From contig NZ_CP162490.1 in NCBI RefSeq assembly GCF_041245805.1, positions 1,589,001 to 1,653,000 on the forward strand: 64,000 nt of DNA, read 5' to 3'. Both the position numbers and the translations under genes were made by a program. Of the stretch, positions 8,568 to 17,942 are shown piece by piece. The DNA comes from Xanthomonas sp. DAR 34887 (GTDB taxonomy: Bacteria; Pseudomonadota; Gammaproteobacteria; Xanthomonadales; Xanthomonadaceae). Numbering within the stretch: position 1 is the first letter of the stretch; every line of letters starts with the position of its first letter. The notes under the pieces were generated by a model. It did not search any database. It was not told where the DNA came from and saw only the letters and a list, made by a program, of their open reading frames with translations.

Positions 8568-9332
8568 GTGGACAAAGTCGAAGAAGGCATAGCAATGGGG
8601 GCGACACGAGGCGTTGCAAGTGGCGCGGCGGTACCGCGGCGCAGGCGTTGGCTGCGCTGGCTGCTGGCGGCGCCGCTGTTGTTCGCGCTGGCGAGCGTGT
8701 CGCAGGTGATCATGCTGCGCTTCGTCGATCCGCCGTTCTCGGCGATGATGCTCGAGCGCCAGATAAGCGCCTGGGGCGAGGGCGATTGGTCGTTCCGCGT
8801 GGCTTACGATTGGCGCGACAGCGCGCAGATCGCGCCGAGCCTGCCGATTTCGCTGGTGGCCGCCGAGGACCAGCGCTTCCCGAGTCACCATGGCTTCGAT
8901 CTGGAGGCGATCGAGAAGGCGCGCGACCACAATGCGCGCGGCGGGCGCCTGCGCGGCGCCAGCACGATCAGCCAGCAGGTGGCCAAGAATGTGTTCCTGT
9001 GGCAGGGCCGCAGCTGGCTGCGCAAGGGATTGGAGGCCTGGTACACGGTGCTGATCGAGGCGCTGTGGCCGAAGCAGCGGATCCTGGAGGTGTATGCCAA
9101 CGTGGCCGAGTTCGGCGACGGGGTCTACGGCGCGCAGGCGGCGGCGCGCAGTTTCTGGGGCAAGGATGCGGCGCAACTGAGTCCGGCGCAGAGCGCGCTG
9201 CTGGCGGCGGTGTTGCCGGCGCCGCAGCGCTACAACGCTGCGCGCCCGGGTCCGTACGTGCAGCGCCGCGCCAACTGGATCCAGCGGCAGACGCGGCAGC
9301 TGGGCGGCCCGGCCTATCTGCAGGCGCCCTAG
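8568..9332 (+). CDS. mtgA: Monofunctional biosynthetic peptidoglycan transglycosylase
   Basis: A 254-residue inner-membrane GT51 enzyme that polymerises lipid II into glycan strands. One N-terminal membrane segment (about residues 27-47) anchors it, with the catalytic domain in the periplasm. The key motifs are AAEDQRFPSHHGFD, with the catalytic Glu, GASTISQQVAKNVFLW, and ALWPKQRILEVYANVAEFGDGVYG. The length fits MtgA, and there is no transpeptidase domain. The start is uncertain: GTG at 8568 gives the longest form, while ATG at 8595 (MGATRG) would still leave the membrane segment intact. It is followed by a repeat-rich gap. Confidence 0.95.
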   Translation: MDKVEEGIAMGATRGVASGAAVPRRRRWLRWLLAAPLLFALASVSQVIMLRFVDPPFSAMMLERQISAWGEGDWSFRVAYDWRDSAQIAPSLPISLVAAEDQRFPSHHGFDLEAIEKARDHNARGGRLRGASTISQQVAKNVFLWQGRSWLRKGLEAWYTVLIEALWPKQRILEVYANVAEFGDGVYGAQAAARSFWGKDAAQLSPAQSALLAAVLPAPQRYNAARPGPYVQRRANWIQRQTRQLGGPAYLQAP

Positions 9333-9358
9333 GAACATCGGCATGGCGCTGCGTTTAG

Positions 9359-9513
9359 CCCCTCTCCCATCGGGAGAGGGGTTGGGGTGAGGGTGCGGCT
9401 GTCCATGAGCTTAGAGGGTTCGGCGGCAGGCGTACCCTCATCCGCCCCTTCGGGGCACCTTCTCCCAGTGGGAGAAGGGAACGGCTAGGCATCTTCTCCC
9501 GGCGGGAGAAGGG
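9359..9513. repeat. Intergenic palindromic repeats of the CTCTCCC/GGGAGAG type
   Basis: Three short inverted repeats follow each other: 9359-9368 with 9372-9381, 9459-9466 with 9470-9477, and 9493-9500 with 9504-9511. Between the first two, the GGGTGAGGGTGCGG and CGTACCCTCATCCGCCCC blocks are also complementary, so the first 120 bases can fold as one long stem. This composite is a common xanthomonad intergenic repeat. The rest of the gap between mtgA and the glycosyltransferase holds nothing else that I recognise. Confidence 0.8.
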
Positions 9514-9583
9514 AGACGCCGAGTTTTCGCCAGGCGGTGTGCTGCCGCTGGTGAACGCGCAGGCTGCTCCGTACCATCGACAC

Positions 9584-10606
9584 ATGGAACCCGAGCGCCT
9601 GACCGTCGTCGTCACTGCCTTCAACGAGGCGCAGACCCTGCCGCTGCTGCAGCCGCGGATCCTCGCCGCGCTCGACTGCCTGGATGGCCTGGAGGGGCGG
9701 GTGCTGTACGTGGACGACGGCAGCCGCGACGCGACCTGGGAGGTGATGCTGGCGCTGGCCGCGGCCGATCCGCGGGTCGGGGCGCTGCGCCTGTCGCGCA
9801 ATTTCGGCAAGGAGTTGGCGCTGACCGCCGGCCTGGATTTCGTCGAGCGCGGCGCGGCGATGCTGCTGGATGCCGACGGCCAGGATCCTCCGGAACTGAT
9901 CGCGCAGTTCGTCGCGCAATGGCGCGCCGGCTACGACGACATCTACGGCACCCGCATCGCGCGCGACGGCGAAGGGTGGCTCAAGCGCGGCACCGCGTCG
10001 TTGTTCTACCGGGTGATCGGACGCCTATCGAAGACGCCGATTCCGGCCGACACCGGCGATTTCCGCCTGCTGTCGCCGCGCGCGCTGGCGGCGCTGGCGC
10101 AATTGCGCGAGCGCCATCGGTTCATGAAGGGCCTGTTCGGCTGGGTCGGGTTCCGGCAGATGGCCTTGCCGTACCGGCGTGCGCCGCGCCTGGCCGGGCG
10201 CAGCAAGTTCGGCCTGTGGCGGTTGTGGAACTTCGCGCTGGAAGGCATCACCAGTTTTTCCACCGCGCCGCTGCGGGTGGCGACCTATCTGGGGCTGGCG
10301 ACTGCGGTGGGCGCCTTCGTGTTCGGAACCTGGATCGTGATCAAGGCGGCGCTGTGGGGCGATCCGGTCGCCGGTTGGCCGACGATGATGGCGGTGATCC
10401 TGTTCCTGGGCGGCGCGCAGCTGATCGCGCTGGGCCTGATCGGCGAATACCTGGGCCGGCTGTACGAGGAATCCAAGCAGCGGCCGCTGTATCTGGTCGA
10501 CACCTGGCGTGCACCGGGCGGAGGAGTATCCTCGGCCGTACGATCCAGCGAACCGGGAGGCAGCGATGCGTACGGTACGACAGTTGTTGGGCGACAAGGG
10601 CGGTGA
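9584..10606 (+). CDS. GT2 family glycosyltransferase, polyprenyl-phosphate sugar transferase-like
   Basis: A 340-residue protein with an N-terminal GT-A domain: LTVVVTAFNEAQTLPLL, YVDDGSRDATWEVM and LDADGQDPPELI (the DxD-like nucleotide-sugar and metal site). Two membrane helices lie in the C-terminal third (about 225-250 and 265-290). This is the layout of the dolichyl- or undecaprenyl-phosphate mannose/glucose transferase group (DPM1, GtrB, YfdH-like), which load a sugar onto a lipid carrier in the inner membrane. I chose the ATG at 9584, since upstream codons give no conserved sequence. The last 41 bases overlap the start of the CBS-domain gene in another frame, so the C-terminal tail after about residue 320 is low-complexity and probably not functional. 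The sugar and the acceptor are unknown; no partner flippase is adjacent. Confidence 0.88.
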   Translation: MEPERLTVVVTAFNEAQTLPLLQPRILAALDCLDGLEGRVLYVDDGSRDATWEVMLALAAADPRVGALRLSRNFGKELALTAGLDFVERGAAMLLDADGQDPPELIAQFVAQWRAGYDDIYGTRIARDGEGWLKRGTASLFYRVIGRLSKTPIPADTGDFRLLSPRALAALAQLRERHRFMKGLFGWVGFRQMALPYRRAPRLAGRSKFGLWRLWNFALEGITSFSTAPLRVATYLGLATAVGAFVFGTWIVIKAALWGDPVAGWPTMMAVILFLGGAQLIALGLIGEYLGRLYEESKQRPLYLVDTWRAPGGGVSSAVRSSEPGGSDAYGTTVVGRQGR

Positions 10607-10994
10607 GATCCACGCGGTGTCGCCGGATGCGGCGGTGGTCGATGCGCTGCGGCTGATGGCCGAAAAGGGCATCGGCGCCGTGCTGGTGATGCAGGACGGG
10701 CGTCTGGCCGGCATCCTTTCCGAGCGCGACTACGCGCGCAAGGTGGTGCTGCAGGACCGTTCTTCGGCGACCACGCCGGTGCGCGACATCATGAGCGCGA
10801 AGGTGTACACGGTGGACCCGTCGCAGAGCGTGCAGCAATGCATGGAGCTGATGACCGGCCAGCGCATCCGCCATTTGCCGGTGGTGCAGGCCGGCGCGGT
10901 GGTCGGGGTCATCTCGATCGGCGACCTGGTCAAGGCGGTGATCGAGGAACAGCAGCAGGAACTCGATCAACTGCAGCGCTATATCACTAGCTGA
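10566..10994 (+). CDS. CBS-domain protein
   Basis: A 142-residue cytoplasmic protein made of two CBS motifs: HAVSPDAAVVDALRLMAEK...VLVMQDGRLAGILSERDYA, and VYTVDPSQSVQQCMELM...HLPVVQAGAVVGVISIGDLV. CBS pairs form a Bateman module that binds adenosyl ligands such as AMP, ATP or SAM. There is no fused enzyme, so it is a stand-alone sensor or regulator. The ATG at 10566 has a strong GGGAGG site at 10555-10560, which lies inside the glycosyltransferase reading frame; the two genes overlap by 41 bases and are probably cotranscribed. A longer in-frame form from 10509 is unlikely. Its partner protein is unknown. Confidence 0.9.
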   Translation: MRTVRQLLGDKGGEIHAVSPDAAVVDALRLMAEKGIGAVLVMQDGRLAGILSERDYARKVVLQDRSSATTPVRDIMSAKVYTVDPSQSVQQCMELMTGQRIRHLPVVQAGAVVGVISIGDLVKAVIEEQQQELDQLQRYITS

Positions 10995-10997
10995 CGC

Positions 10998-11091
10998 GGG
11001 ATTGGGAATTGGGGATTCGGGATTAGGAAAGTCAAAAGCAGGTCACCCTGCTTTTGCTTCTACGAATCCCCAATCCCAAATCCCCAATCCC
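10998..11091. repeat. GGGATTGGGGATT inverted repeat with central hairpin
   Basis: The left arm (10998-11026, repeats of GGGATT) and the right arm (11064-11091, repeats of AATCCC) are complementary. In the centre is AAAAGCAGG/CCTGCTTTT (11034-11055), which could act as a two-way terminator between the convergent CBS gene and the AsmA gene. Related copies occur at 40384-40580 and 56303-56390. Confidence 0.85.
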
Positions 11092-11093
11092 AG

Positions 11094-13070
11094 CTACTGG
11101 GCGTAATGCCCACCGCAATCGGCATCCTTGCCCGGGCCGGTTTCCAGCGTGGCGAGCAGGGCCGCCGGCGGAGCGATGCTGCCCAGGGTCAGGGCGATCG
11201 CGCCGCGCACACCCAGCGCCTTGAAGTCGGGGCGGAAGCTCGGATCCTTGAAGGTGCCGCCGACGCGCAGCGGCGAGCGCAGCGACAGGATGCTGCGGTC
11301 CTTCGGCCGCGCCTTCAGCAGCAGGTCCAGTGTCTCGTCGCCCAGGTCGATGTTGCCGGTGCCGATCAGCAGCGTATCGGTGCTGTCGAAGGCCAGTGCG
11401 CGCGACTCCATCACCCCGTCCCGGACCGCGAAATCGCCGAACGCACAGCGCACCGGAATCTCGCGGTCCTTGGTGACCAGGAATTTCAGCGATTCGGCGA
11501 TGTCCAGCCCGGCCAGTTCCATGATCAGGTTGCTGATATGGCCCTTGCCCATGCCGATGGCGACGCTGCCATCGGCGCTGCCGAGCATCTGCGCGATCGA
11601 GTTGCCGGTGCCGGCGAGCACGATCTCGCCGCCGATCGCGCCGGAGGCTTCCTTGGCCAGCTGCCCGTCCGGGAACAGCTTGGCCAGTTGCATGCCGCGC
11701 ACCGAGATCTGCGCGCGGGTGGCGATCGTGGGCTTGCGCGCGTCCATGCGGATGTCGGAGCGGAGGTTGCCGCCGGCGACGCCGAAGTCGAGCGGCTGCA
11801 GCAGCAGGACGCCGTCGTTGAGTTTCAGGTGCGCGTCCATGTCGTCCAGCGGCAGCGTCTGCGCATTGATCCGCTGTGCCTTCCAGCGCACGTCGGCGTC
11901 CATCGCGCGCAGCTTGCCGAGGTCGTACGGGGTGGATGGCAGCACTTTGCTGGCGACGGCGAGCTTGGCCGCTTGCGCCTTCTGTTCGTCGTTGGCGGTC
12001 TCGCCGGCGCCGGTACGCGGCGGCGCGCCGACGAAGCCGGCCAGGTCGTCGAAGTCCAGGCGCCGCGAACGCAGGTCGGCACGCAGGAAGGGGCGTGGCC
12101 CGGCGGTGTCGATCTGTACGCTGCCGGCCAGATCGCTATCGCCGGCGCGGCCGCTGAAGTCCTCGTAGCGCCAGAGTTCGCCGTTGCGCTTGAGCCGGCC
12201 GTCCAGCTCATAGGGCGGGGTGGAGGGAATGGCGATGCCGAGCAGCGGATACAGGTGTTGCATGTCGGTGCCGGCCAGGCTCAGCTGCAGGTCGAACACG
12301 CGCAGCTGAAACGGATTGGTCAATGTGCCGCGCATGTGCGCGCGGGTGCTGCCGGCGCTGCCGCGCAGGTCGACCTTGAACGGATGATCGCTTTCGCTCA
12401 GTTCCAGCGGCGAGGCGGTGCTGCCCTTGAGCGTGAACGGGTTGCCGCGCCAGCGGCCGTCGCCGGCGACCGCGATCGGCGGCGCCGCGTCGCCGCGGCG
12501 CCGCTGCGAGGTCAGGCTGTCCACGCTGACGTCGATGTCGGTGCGGCCGGGGACATCCTCGAAGCGCAGGCGTCCCTGCTGCACCAGCAGGCGGCCCAGG
12601 ACCACCTGCGTCCCGCCGTCGTTGCCGAAATTCCAGTTGCCGGGCTGCCCGTTCGGGCCGGTTTCCAGCAGCAGCGTTGGCTGGGTCAGGCGGATCTCGG
12701 GGATGCGTACCTTGCCGCGCAGCAACGGCCACAGCGACAGGTCGATTTCGGCGCGCTGCGCGCTGGCCATCTGCGCTTGTTTCGACCAGTCCGCATTGGC
12801 GAAGCGCAGGCGGTCGCCACGGATGGTGACGGTGCTGCCGAGGTCGACGTCGAGATTGCCGTCGATATGGAATTCGCGGCCGGTCTTGGCCTGCACCGCG
12901 CGTTCCACCGGGCCTTTGAACCAGTTCCAGTCGAAGATCAGGATGACGACCAGCAGCACCAGCACCAGTGCGCCGAGGACCAATGGCCAACGCCGCAGGC
13001 GGCCGTCGGGCCGACGCCAGGGCCAGGAGCGGCGCCGGCCACGTGACACAGAAGTGGGTTCGCGATCCAT
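11094..13070 (-). CDS. AsmA family protein
   Basis: A 658-residue inner-membrane-anchored protein. A single membrane helix near residues 28-48 (LVLGALVLVLLVVILIF) is followed by the AsmA N-terminal signature FKGPVERAVQAKTGREFHIDG, and the large periplasmic part is rich in beta strands. The C-terminal region has the typical MGKGHISNLIMELAGLDIAESL element and LLIGTGNIDLGDETLDLLL. AsmA-like proteins (AsmA, YicH, YhdP, TamB relatives) shape the outer membrane and, in current models, bridge the envelope for phospholipid movement. It is transcribed toward the repeat shared with the CBS gene. No obvious operon partner lies upstream; the hemolysin III gene starts a separate unit 61 bases away on the same strand. 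Confidence 0.9.
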   Translation of the reverse strand: MDREPTSVSRGRRRSWPWRRPDGRLRRWPLVLGALVLVLLVVILIFDWNWFKGPVERAVQAKTGREFHIDGNLDVDLGSTVTIRGDRLRFANADWSKQAQMASAQRAEIDLSLWPLLRGKVRIPEIRLTQPTLLLETGPNGQPGNWNFGNDGGTQVVLGRLLVQQGRLRFEDVPGRTDIDVSVDSLTSQRRRGDAAPPIAVAGDGRWRGNPFTLKGSTASPLELSESDHPFKVDLRGSAGSTRAHMRGTLTNPFQLRVFDLQLSLAGTDMQHLYPLLGIAIPSTPPYELDGRLKRNGELWRYEDFSGRAGDSDLAGSVQIDTAGPRPFLRADLRSRRLDFDDLAGFVGAPPRTGAGETANDEQKAQAAKLAVASKVLPSTPYDLGKLRAMDADVRWKAQRINAQTLPLDDMDAHLKLNDGVLLLQPLDFGVAGGNLRSDIRMDARKPTIATRAQISVRGMQLAKLFPDGQLAKEASGAIGGEIVLAGTGNSIAQMLGSADGSVAIGMGKGHISNLIMELAGLDIAESLKFLVTKDREIPVRCAFGDFAVRDGVMESRALAFDSTDTLLIGTGNIDLGDETLDLLLKARPKDRSILSLRSPLRVGGTFKDPSFRPDFKALGVRGAIALTLGSIAPPAALLATLETGPGKDADCGGHYAQ

Positions 13071-13130
13071 CGCGTCATACTAGGCAGCGGGCGTGCACGG
13101 GGCGCGAAAAACGTGCCTCCCGCAAGCGGT

Positions 13131-13802
13131 CTACAGCACCTGCCCGGTCACCGCGACGAAATGGCAGACGCTGCCGGCGAGCACGAACAGGTGCCAGATC
13201 GCATGGAAGTAACGCACCGTGTCGCGCTGGTAGAAGTAGGTGCCCAGCGTGTAGAACAGGCCGCCGGCCAGCAGCCAGCACAGGGTGGGGACATCGATCG
13301 AGCGCAGCAGCGGCTCGATCGCCACCACGATCAGCCAGCCCATGGCGAGGTAGAGGATGGTCGACAGCAGCCGGAAGCGGCCGGTGAAGAACAGTTTGAA
13401 CACCACCCCGGCCACGGCGATGGTCCAGATCGCCGCGAACAGACCCCAGCCCCAGGGACCGCGCAGGCCGATCAGGGTGAACGGGGTGTACGTGCCGGCG
13501 ATCAGCACGTAGATCGCGCAATGGTCCAGGACCTGCAGCCGCGCCTTGGCGCCGGGATGCGGGATGGCGTGGTACAGCGTGGACGCGGTGTACAGCAGCA
13601 GCAAGGCGACACCGAACACGATCGCGCCGGCCAGTTGCCAGCCGTCGCCGTAGATCGCGGCCAGGGTGATCAGCACCGAGCTGCCGGCCAATGCGGCGAT
13701 CGCACCCAGGCCGTGGGTCAGCGCGCTGGCCAGTTCGTCGCGCCAGTCGGTGGAGGGCGCTGCGTCGGCCTGCATGGGCGAAGACGTGGGGTCGGCTTCC
13801 AT
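13131..13802 (-). CDS. Hemolysin III/YqfA family (PAQR-like) membrane protein
   Basis: A 223-residue inner-membrane protein with seven predicted helices. Family marks include ASTLYHAIPHPGAKARLQVLDHCAIYVLIAGTYTPF (split: TLYHAIPHPG, LDHCAIYVLIAGTYTPF) and the C-terminal FHAIWHLFVLAGSVCHF, whose conserved His, Asp and Ser residues form the metal site of the CREST/PAQR superfamily. The name hemolysin III comes from a Bacillus protein; a role in membrane homeostasis or lipid hydrolysis is more likely. I preferred the ATG at 13802; a TTG at 13856 would extend it by 18 residues, and a third start at 13775 is possible. None has a convincing ribosome site. Confidence 0.88.
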   Translation of the reverse strand: MEADPTSSPMQADAAPSTDWRDELASALTHGLGAIAALAGSSVLITLAAIYGDGWQLAGAIVFGVALLLLYTASTLYHAIPHPGAKARLQVLDHCAIYVLIAGTYTPFTLIGLRGPWGWGLFAAIWTIAVAGVVFKLFFTGRFRLLSTILYLAMGWLIVVAIEPLLRSIDVPTLCWLLAGGLFYTLGTYFYQRDTVRYFHAIWHLFVLAGSVCHFVAVTGQVL

Positions 13803-13902
13803 GGCCGGAGACGGTACCGCAATTGCGAGCGGTTCGCATCCGTTGCGATGCAGCAATTGGCGCGCGGTTCACGCCCGCGCGTTGCCGTTTCCGTCTCTCG
13901 CG

Positions 13903-15507
<1,605 letters not shown>

Positions 15508-15553
15508 GGCAACGGCGCCCACTGGGCGATCACGGCTACAGGGAAGAGGGCGA

Positions 15554-16570
15554 TTATAGCGCCGCGGCGCCAGGCTCGGGTTGCGCGCCGTCCGCAGCGT
15601 CCTCGCTGCGCGGCAATTTGAGTTCGCCGAGCGCGCCGGCCATGCGGAACGGGATCGACTCCAGGCGCATGCCGCGGTTGACCTGCACCGCGAAGTGCAG
15701 GTGCGGCGCGGTGCTCAGGCCGGTGTTGCCGGACAGCGCGAGGCGTTGTCCGGCGGCGACGCGCTGGCCCGGATGCACCGCCACGCCGTTCGGCGCCAGG
15801 TGCGCGTACAGCGCCATGCTGCCGTCGGCGTGGAGGATGCGCACGAAGTTGGCGCGGCCGCCGAAGGTTTCGCGGTCCAGTCCGGCCTCGGCGAAGCCCG
15901 CCTCCACCTGCATCACCGTGCCGGCGCGCGCGGCCAGGACCGGGGTGCCTTCGGCCAGGGCGAAATCCAGCGCGTAGTAGTTCTGCGCGTCGCGGTGGCT
16001 GAACTGGCCGCCCACGCCCTGGTCCACGCGCACCGGCGCCGCGGCGAACGGCAACTGGTACAGGGCGTCCTGCGGCTTGGCGGCCGGGTCGCCGGGCACG
16101 GTTTCCAGCAGCAGTTCGAACGGGCTGGCGTAGCGCGGGTCGCTGGCGTACAGCCGCGACAGCAGGGCGCTGCCGCGCGCGGGCAGCACCGCGCGCAGCG
16201 GCAGTGCCGGGACCGCAGCGAGGTTGTCGGCGTGGCGGCTGCGCAGTTGCACCTGCAGCGGTCCGTCCAGGCGGTTGTCGGCCCAGGCCTGTTGCCGTGG
16301 AGGTTGGCCATCCAGGCGCAACTGCGCCAACGGCAACTCGGCGCTCGCCGACGCCGACGGCGGTTCGGGCGCCGCGGCGTGCTGCTGATCGGCCACATGA
16401 TCGCCGTAGTGAGCGATGCCGTTGGCGTCCCTCCACGTATATAGCGTCTCGGCTGCGCCCGGTGTGGATGTGACAGCCAGTGCCCAGGCGACCAGCAACG
16501 GCCAGCGCGGCGCGGCGCGGAGCCGAGCGACGTCGTGGGCGGTGGCGGGGGCCGGGCACTGGCCGGGCAT
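15554..16570 (-). CDS. Secreted M23-family peptidase with DUF4124 domain
   Basis: A 338-residue exported protein. The signal peptide ends near PGAAETLY. Just after it is a DUF4124-type segment (YTWRDANGIAHYGDHV), a short beta module seen in xanthomonad envelope proteins. The C-terminal 150 residues are an M23/LytM fold: the zinc-site area HRDAQNYYALDFALAEGTPV, GTVMQVEAG, and TAPHLHFAVQVNRG with the HxH signature. The first metal ligands look intact (His then Asp), so the enzyme may cut peptidoglycan cross-links, although some relatives are inactive activators. Its start is close to the metX leader on the opposite strand. No binding domain such as LysM is present. Confidence 0.9.
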   Translation of the reverse strand: MPGQCPAPATAHDVARLRAAPRWPLLVAWALAVTSTPGAAETLYTWRDANGIAHYGDHVADQQHAAAPEPPSASASAELPLAQLRLDGQPPRQQAWADNRLDGPLQVQLRSRHADNLAAVPALPLRAVLPARGSALLSRLYASDPRYASPFELLLETVPGDPAAKPQDALYQLPFAAAPVRVDQGVGGQFSHRDAQNYYALDFALAEGTPVLAARAGTVMQVEAGFAEAGLDRETFGGRANFVRILHADGSMALYAHLAPNGVAVHPGQRVAAGQRLALSGNTGLSTAPHLHFAVQVNRGMRLESIPFRMAGALGELKLPRSEDAADGAQPEPGAAAL

Positions 16571-16670
16571 GGGAGCTCCTGGCGCCGGCGTGGGGAGCGC
16601 CGTGGCGGTGCGGAGTATGCGGCAGTCGCGCTGCCGGCTTCTTTATATCGCTCCATCCGAATAAAGAGAT

Positions 16671-16699
16671 TTGACAACGCCGAAAAACGCTGGCATCGT
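16671..16699 (+). promoter_or_regulatory. Possible promoter of the methionine operon
   Basis: A perfect TTGACA at 16671-16676, with a weak -10 candidate (CATCGT, 16694-16699) after 17 bases. The start of RNA would fall just before the SAM-I aptamer at 16706. Only the -35 is convincing. Confidence 0.35.
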
Positions 16700-16705
16700 G
16701 GCGCC

Positions 16706-16820
16706 ACCATCGAGACCGGCGGAGGGACAGGCCCTTTGATGCCGGGGCAGCCAGCGGACGCGCAAGCGACCGTGTAGGTGCCAAATCCTGCGGGGACCAC
16801 CGCGTCCGCCGAAAGATGGT
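16706..16820 (+). promoter_or_regulatory. SAM-I riboswitch (S-box) aptamer
   Basis: The conserved S-box core is visible: GGAGGGACAGGCCCTTTGAT at 16721-16740, then GCCGGGGCAGCC at 16741-16752 and GGTGCCAAATCCTGCGGGG at 16777-16795. Helix P1 closes it: ACCATC (16706-16711) pairs with GATGGT (16815-16820). The motif binds S-adenosylmethionine. A further hairpin, CGAGCT/AGCTCG (16849-16866), lies between the aptamer and the metX start at 16893; it has no T run, so control of translation is more likely than transcription termination. The leader before metX has no strong Shine-Dalgarno sequence. The three downstream genes make methionine precursors, which fits feedback by SAM. Confidence 0.92.
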
Positions 16821-16892
16821 TCGATTCGTGCCTTCCGCACGTCGAACGCGAGCTCCGCGAAGCTCGATGGCCGTTCCTCCCCGGATATCGCC

Positions 16893-17942
16893 ATGAGCCT
16901 CGTGAACACGCCAAACCGCCCCCTTGCTGTGAATGTGCCGCTGGACCGCTATGCCGCCGCCGTTGCGCCGGCCGCCGATGGCGTCGTCGCGATGCGCGGC
17001 GAAGTGGCGGTGGCGCTGCCGCTGCGCCATGCCGGCGTGCAGTTGCTGCGCCTGCGCTACGAACTGAGCGGCCCGGCGGACGCGCCGGTGGTGTTCGTTG
17101 CCGGCGGCATTTCCGCGCATCGCCATCTCGCCGCCAACGCCAGCTTCCCCGAGAAGGGCTGGGCCGAAGGCCTGGTCGGGCCGGGGCGGGCGCTGGACCC
17201 GAGCCAGCGGCGGCTGCTGGCCTACGATTTCGTCGGTGCCGACGGCAGCCTGGACGCGCCGATCGACAGCGCCGACCAGGCCGATGCGATCGCCGCGCTG
17301 CTGGATGCCCTGGGCATTGCCCAACTGCATGGCTTCGTCGGCTATTCCTACGGCGCGCTGGTCGGCCTGCAGCTGGCGGTGCGGCATCCGCAGCGCTTGC
17401 TGAAGCTGGTCGCGGTCAGCGGCGCGCACCGCGCGCATCCGTATGCTGCGGCGTGGCGCGCGCTGCAGCGCCGCGCGGTGGCCTTGGGCCAACTGCAGTG
17501 CGCCGAGAGCCACGGGCTGTCGCTGGCGCGGCAGTTCGCGATGCTCAGCTACCGCACCCCGGAAGAGTTCGGCGAGCGTTTCGACGCGCCGCCGGAAGTC
17601 ATCAACGGCCGGGTGCGCGTCGCCGCCGAGGACTACCTGGATGCCGCCGGCGCGCAGTACGTGGCGCGCACCCAGGTCAACGCCTACCTGCGCCTGTCCG
17701 AATCCATCGACCTGCACCGCATCGACCCGGCGGCCGTCGCCGTGCCGACCGTGGTGGTCGCGGTCGAAGGCGACCGCCTGGTGCCGCTGGCCGACCTGGT
17801 CACCCTGGTCGAAGGACTGGGCCCGCGCGGCAGTCTGCGCGTGCTGCGTTCGCCGTACGGCCACGACGCCTTCCTGAAAGAAACCGACCGCATCGACGCG
17901 ATCCTCGCCACCGCCCTTCGCCCCACCGGAGCTACCGCATGA
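16893..17942 (+). CDS. metX: Homoserine O-acyltransferase, MetX-like (probably succinyl)
   Basis: A 349-residue alpha/beta-hydrolase-fold enzyme that activates homoserine at the start of methionine synthesis. The nucleophile is Ser152 in GYSYGA. The acid Asp is probable in AVEGDRLVP, and the His lies in YGHDAFLKE. FVAGGISAHRHL replaces the usual oxyanion region of classic MetX proteins, so this is the divergent xanthomonad type. It is first in the operon behind a SAM-I riboswitch, and its stop overlaps the metB start (ATGA at 17939). Some MetX relatives in this lineage acylate serine instead; the operon argues for homoserine. Succinyl versus acetyl donor cannot be decided by eye. Confidence 0.88.
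   Translation: MSLVNTPNRPLAVNVPLDRYAAAVAPAADGVVAMRGEVAVALPLRHAGVQLLRLRYELSGPADAPVVFVAGGISAHRHLAANASFPEKGWAEGLVGPGRALDPSQRRLLAYDFVGADGSLDAPIDSADQADAIAALLDALGIAQLHGFVGYSYGALVGLQLAVRHPQRLLKLVAVSGAHRAHPYAAAWRALQRRAVALGQLQCAESHGLSLARQFAMLSYRTPEEFGERFDAPPEVINGRVRVAAEDYLDAAGAQYVARTQVNAYLRLSESIDLHRIDPAAVAVPTVVVAVEGDRLVPLADLVTLVEGLGPRGSLRVLRSPYGHDAFLKETDRIDAILATALRPTGATA

Noticed and set aside
16778..17938. An upstream extension of the metB frame through metX
   Set aside because: The extension reads Arg/Gly/Ala-rich nonsense in the frame shifted from metX. The metB protein begins at 17939 at an ATGA overlap.
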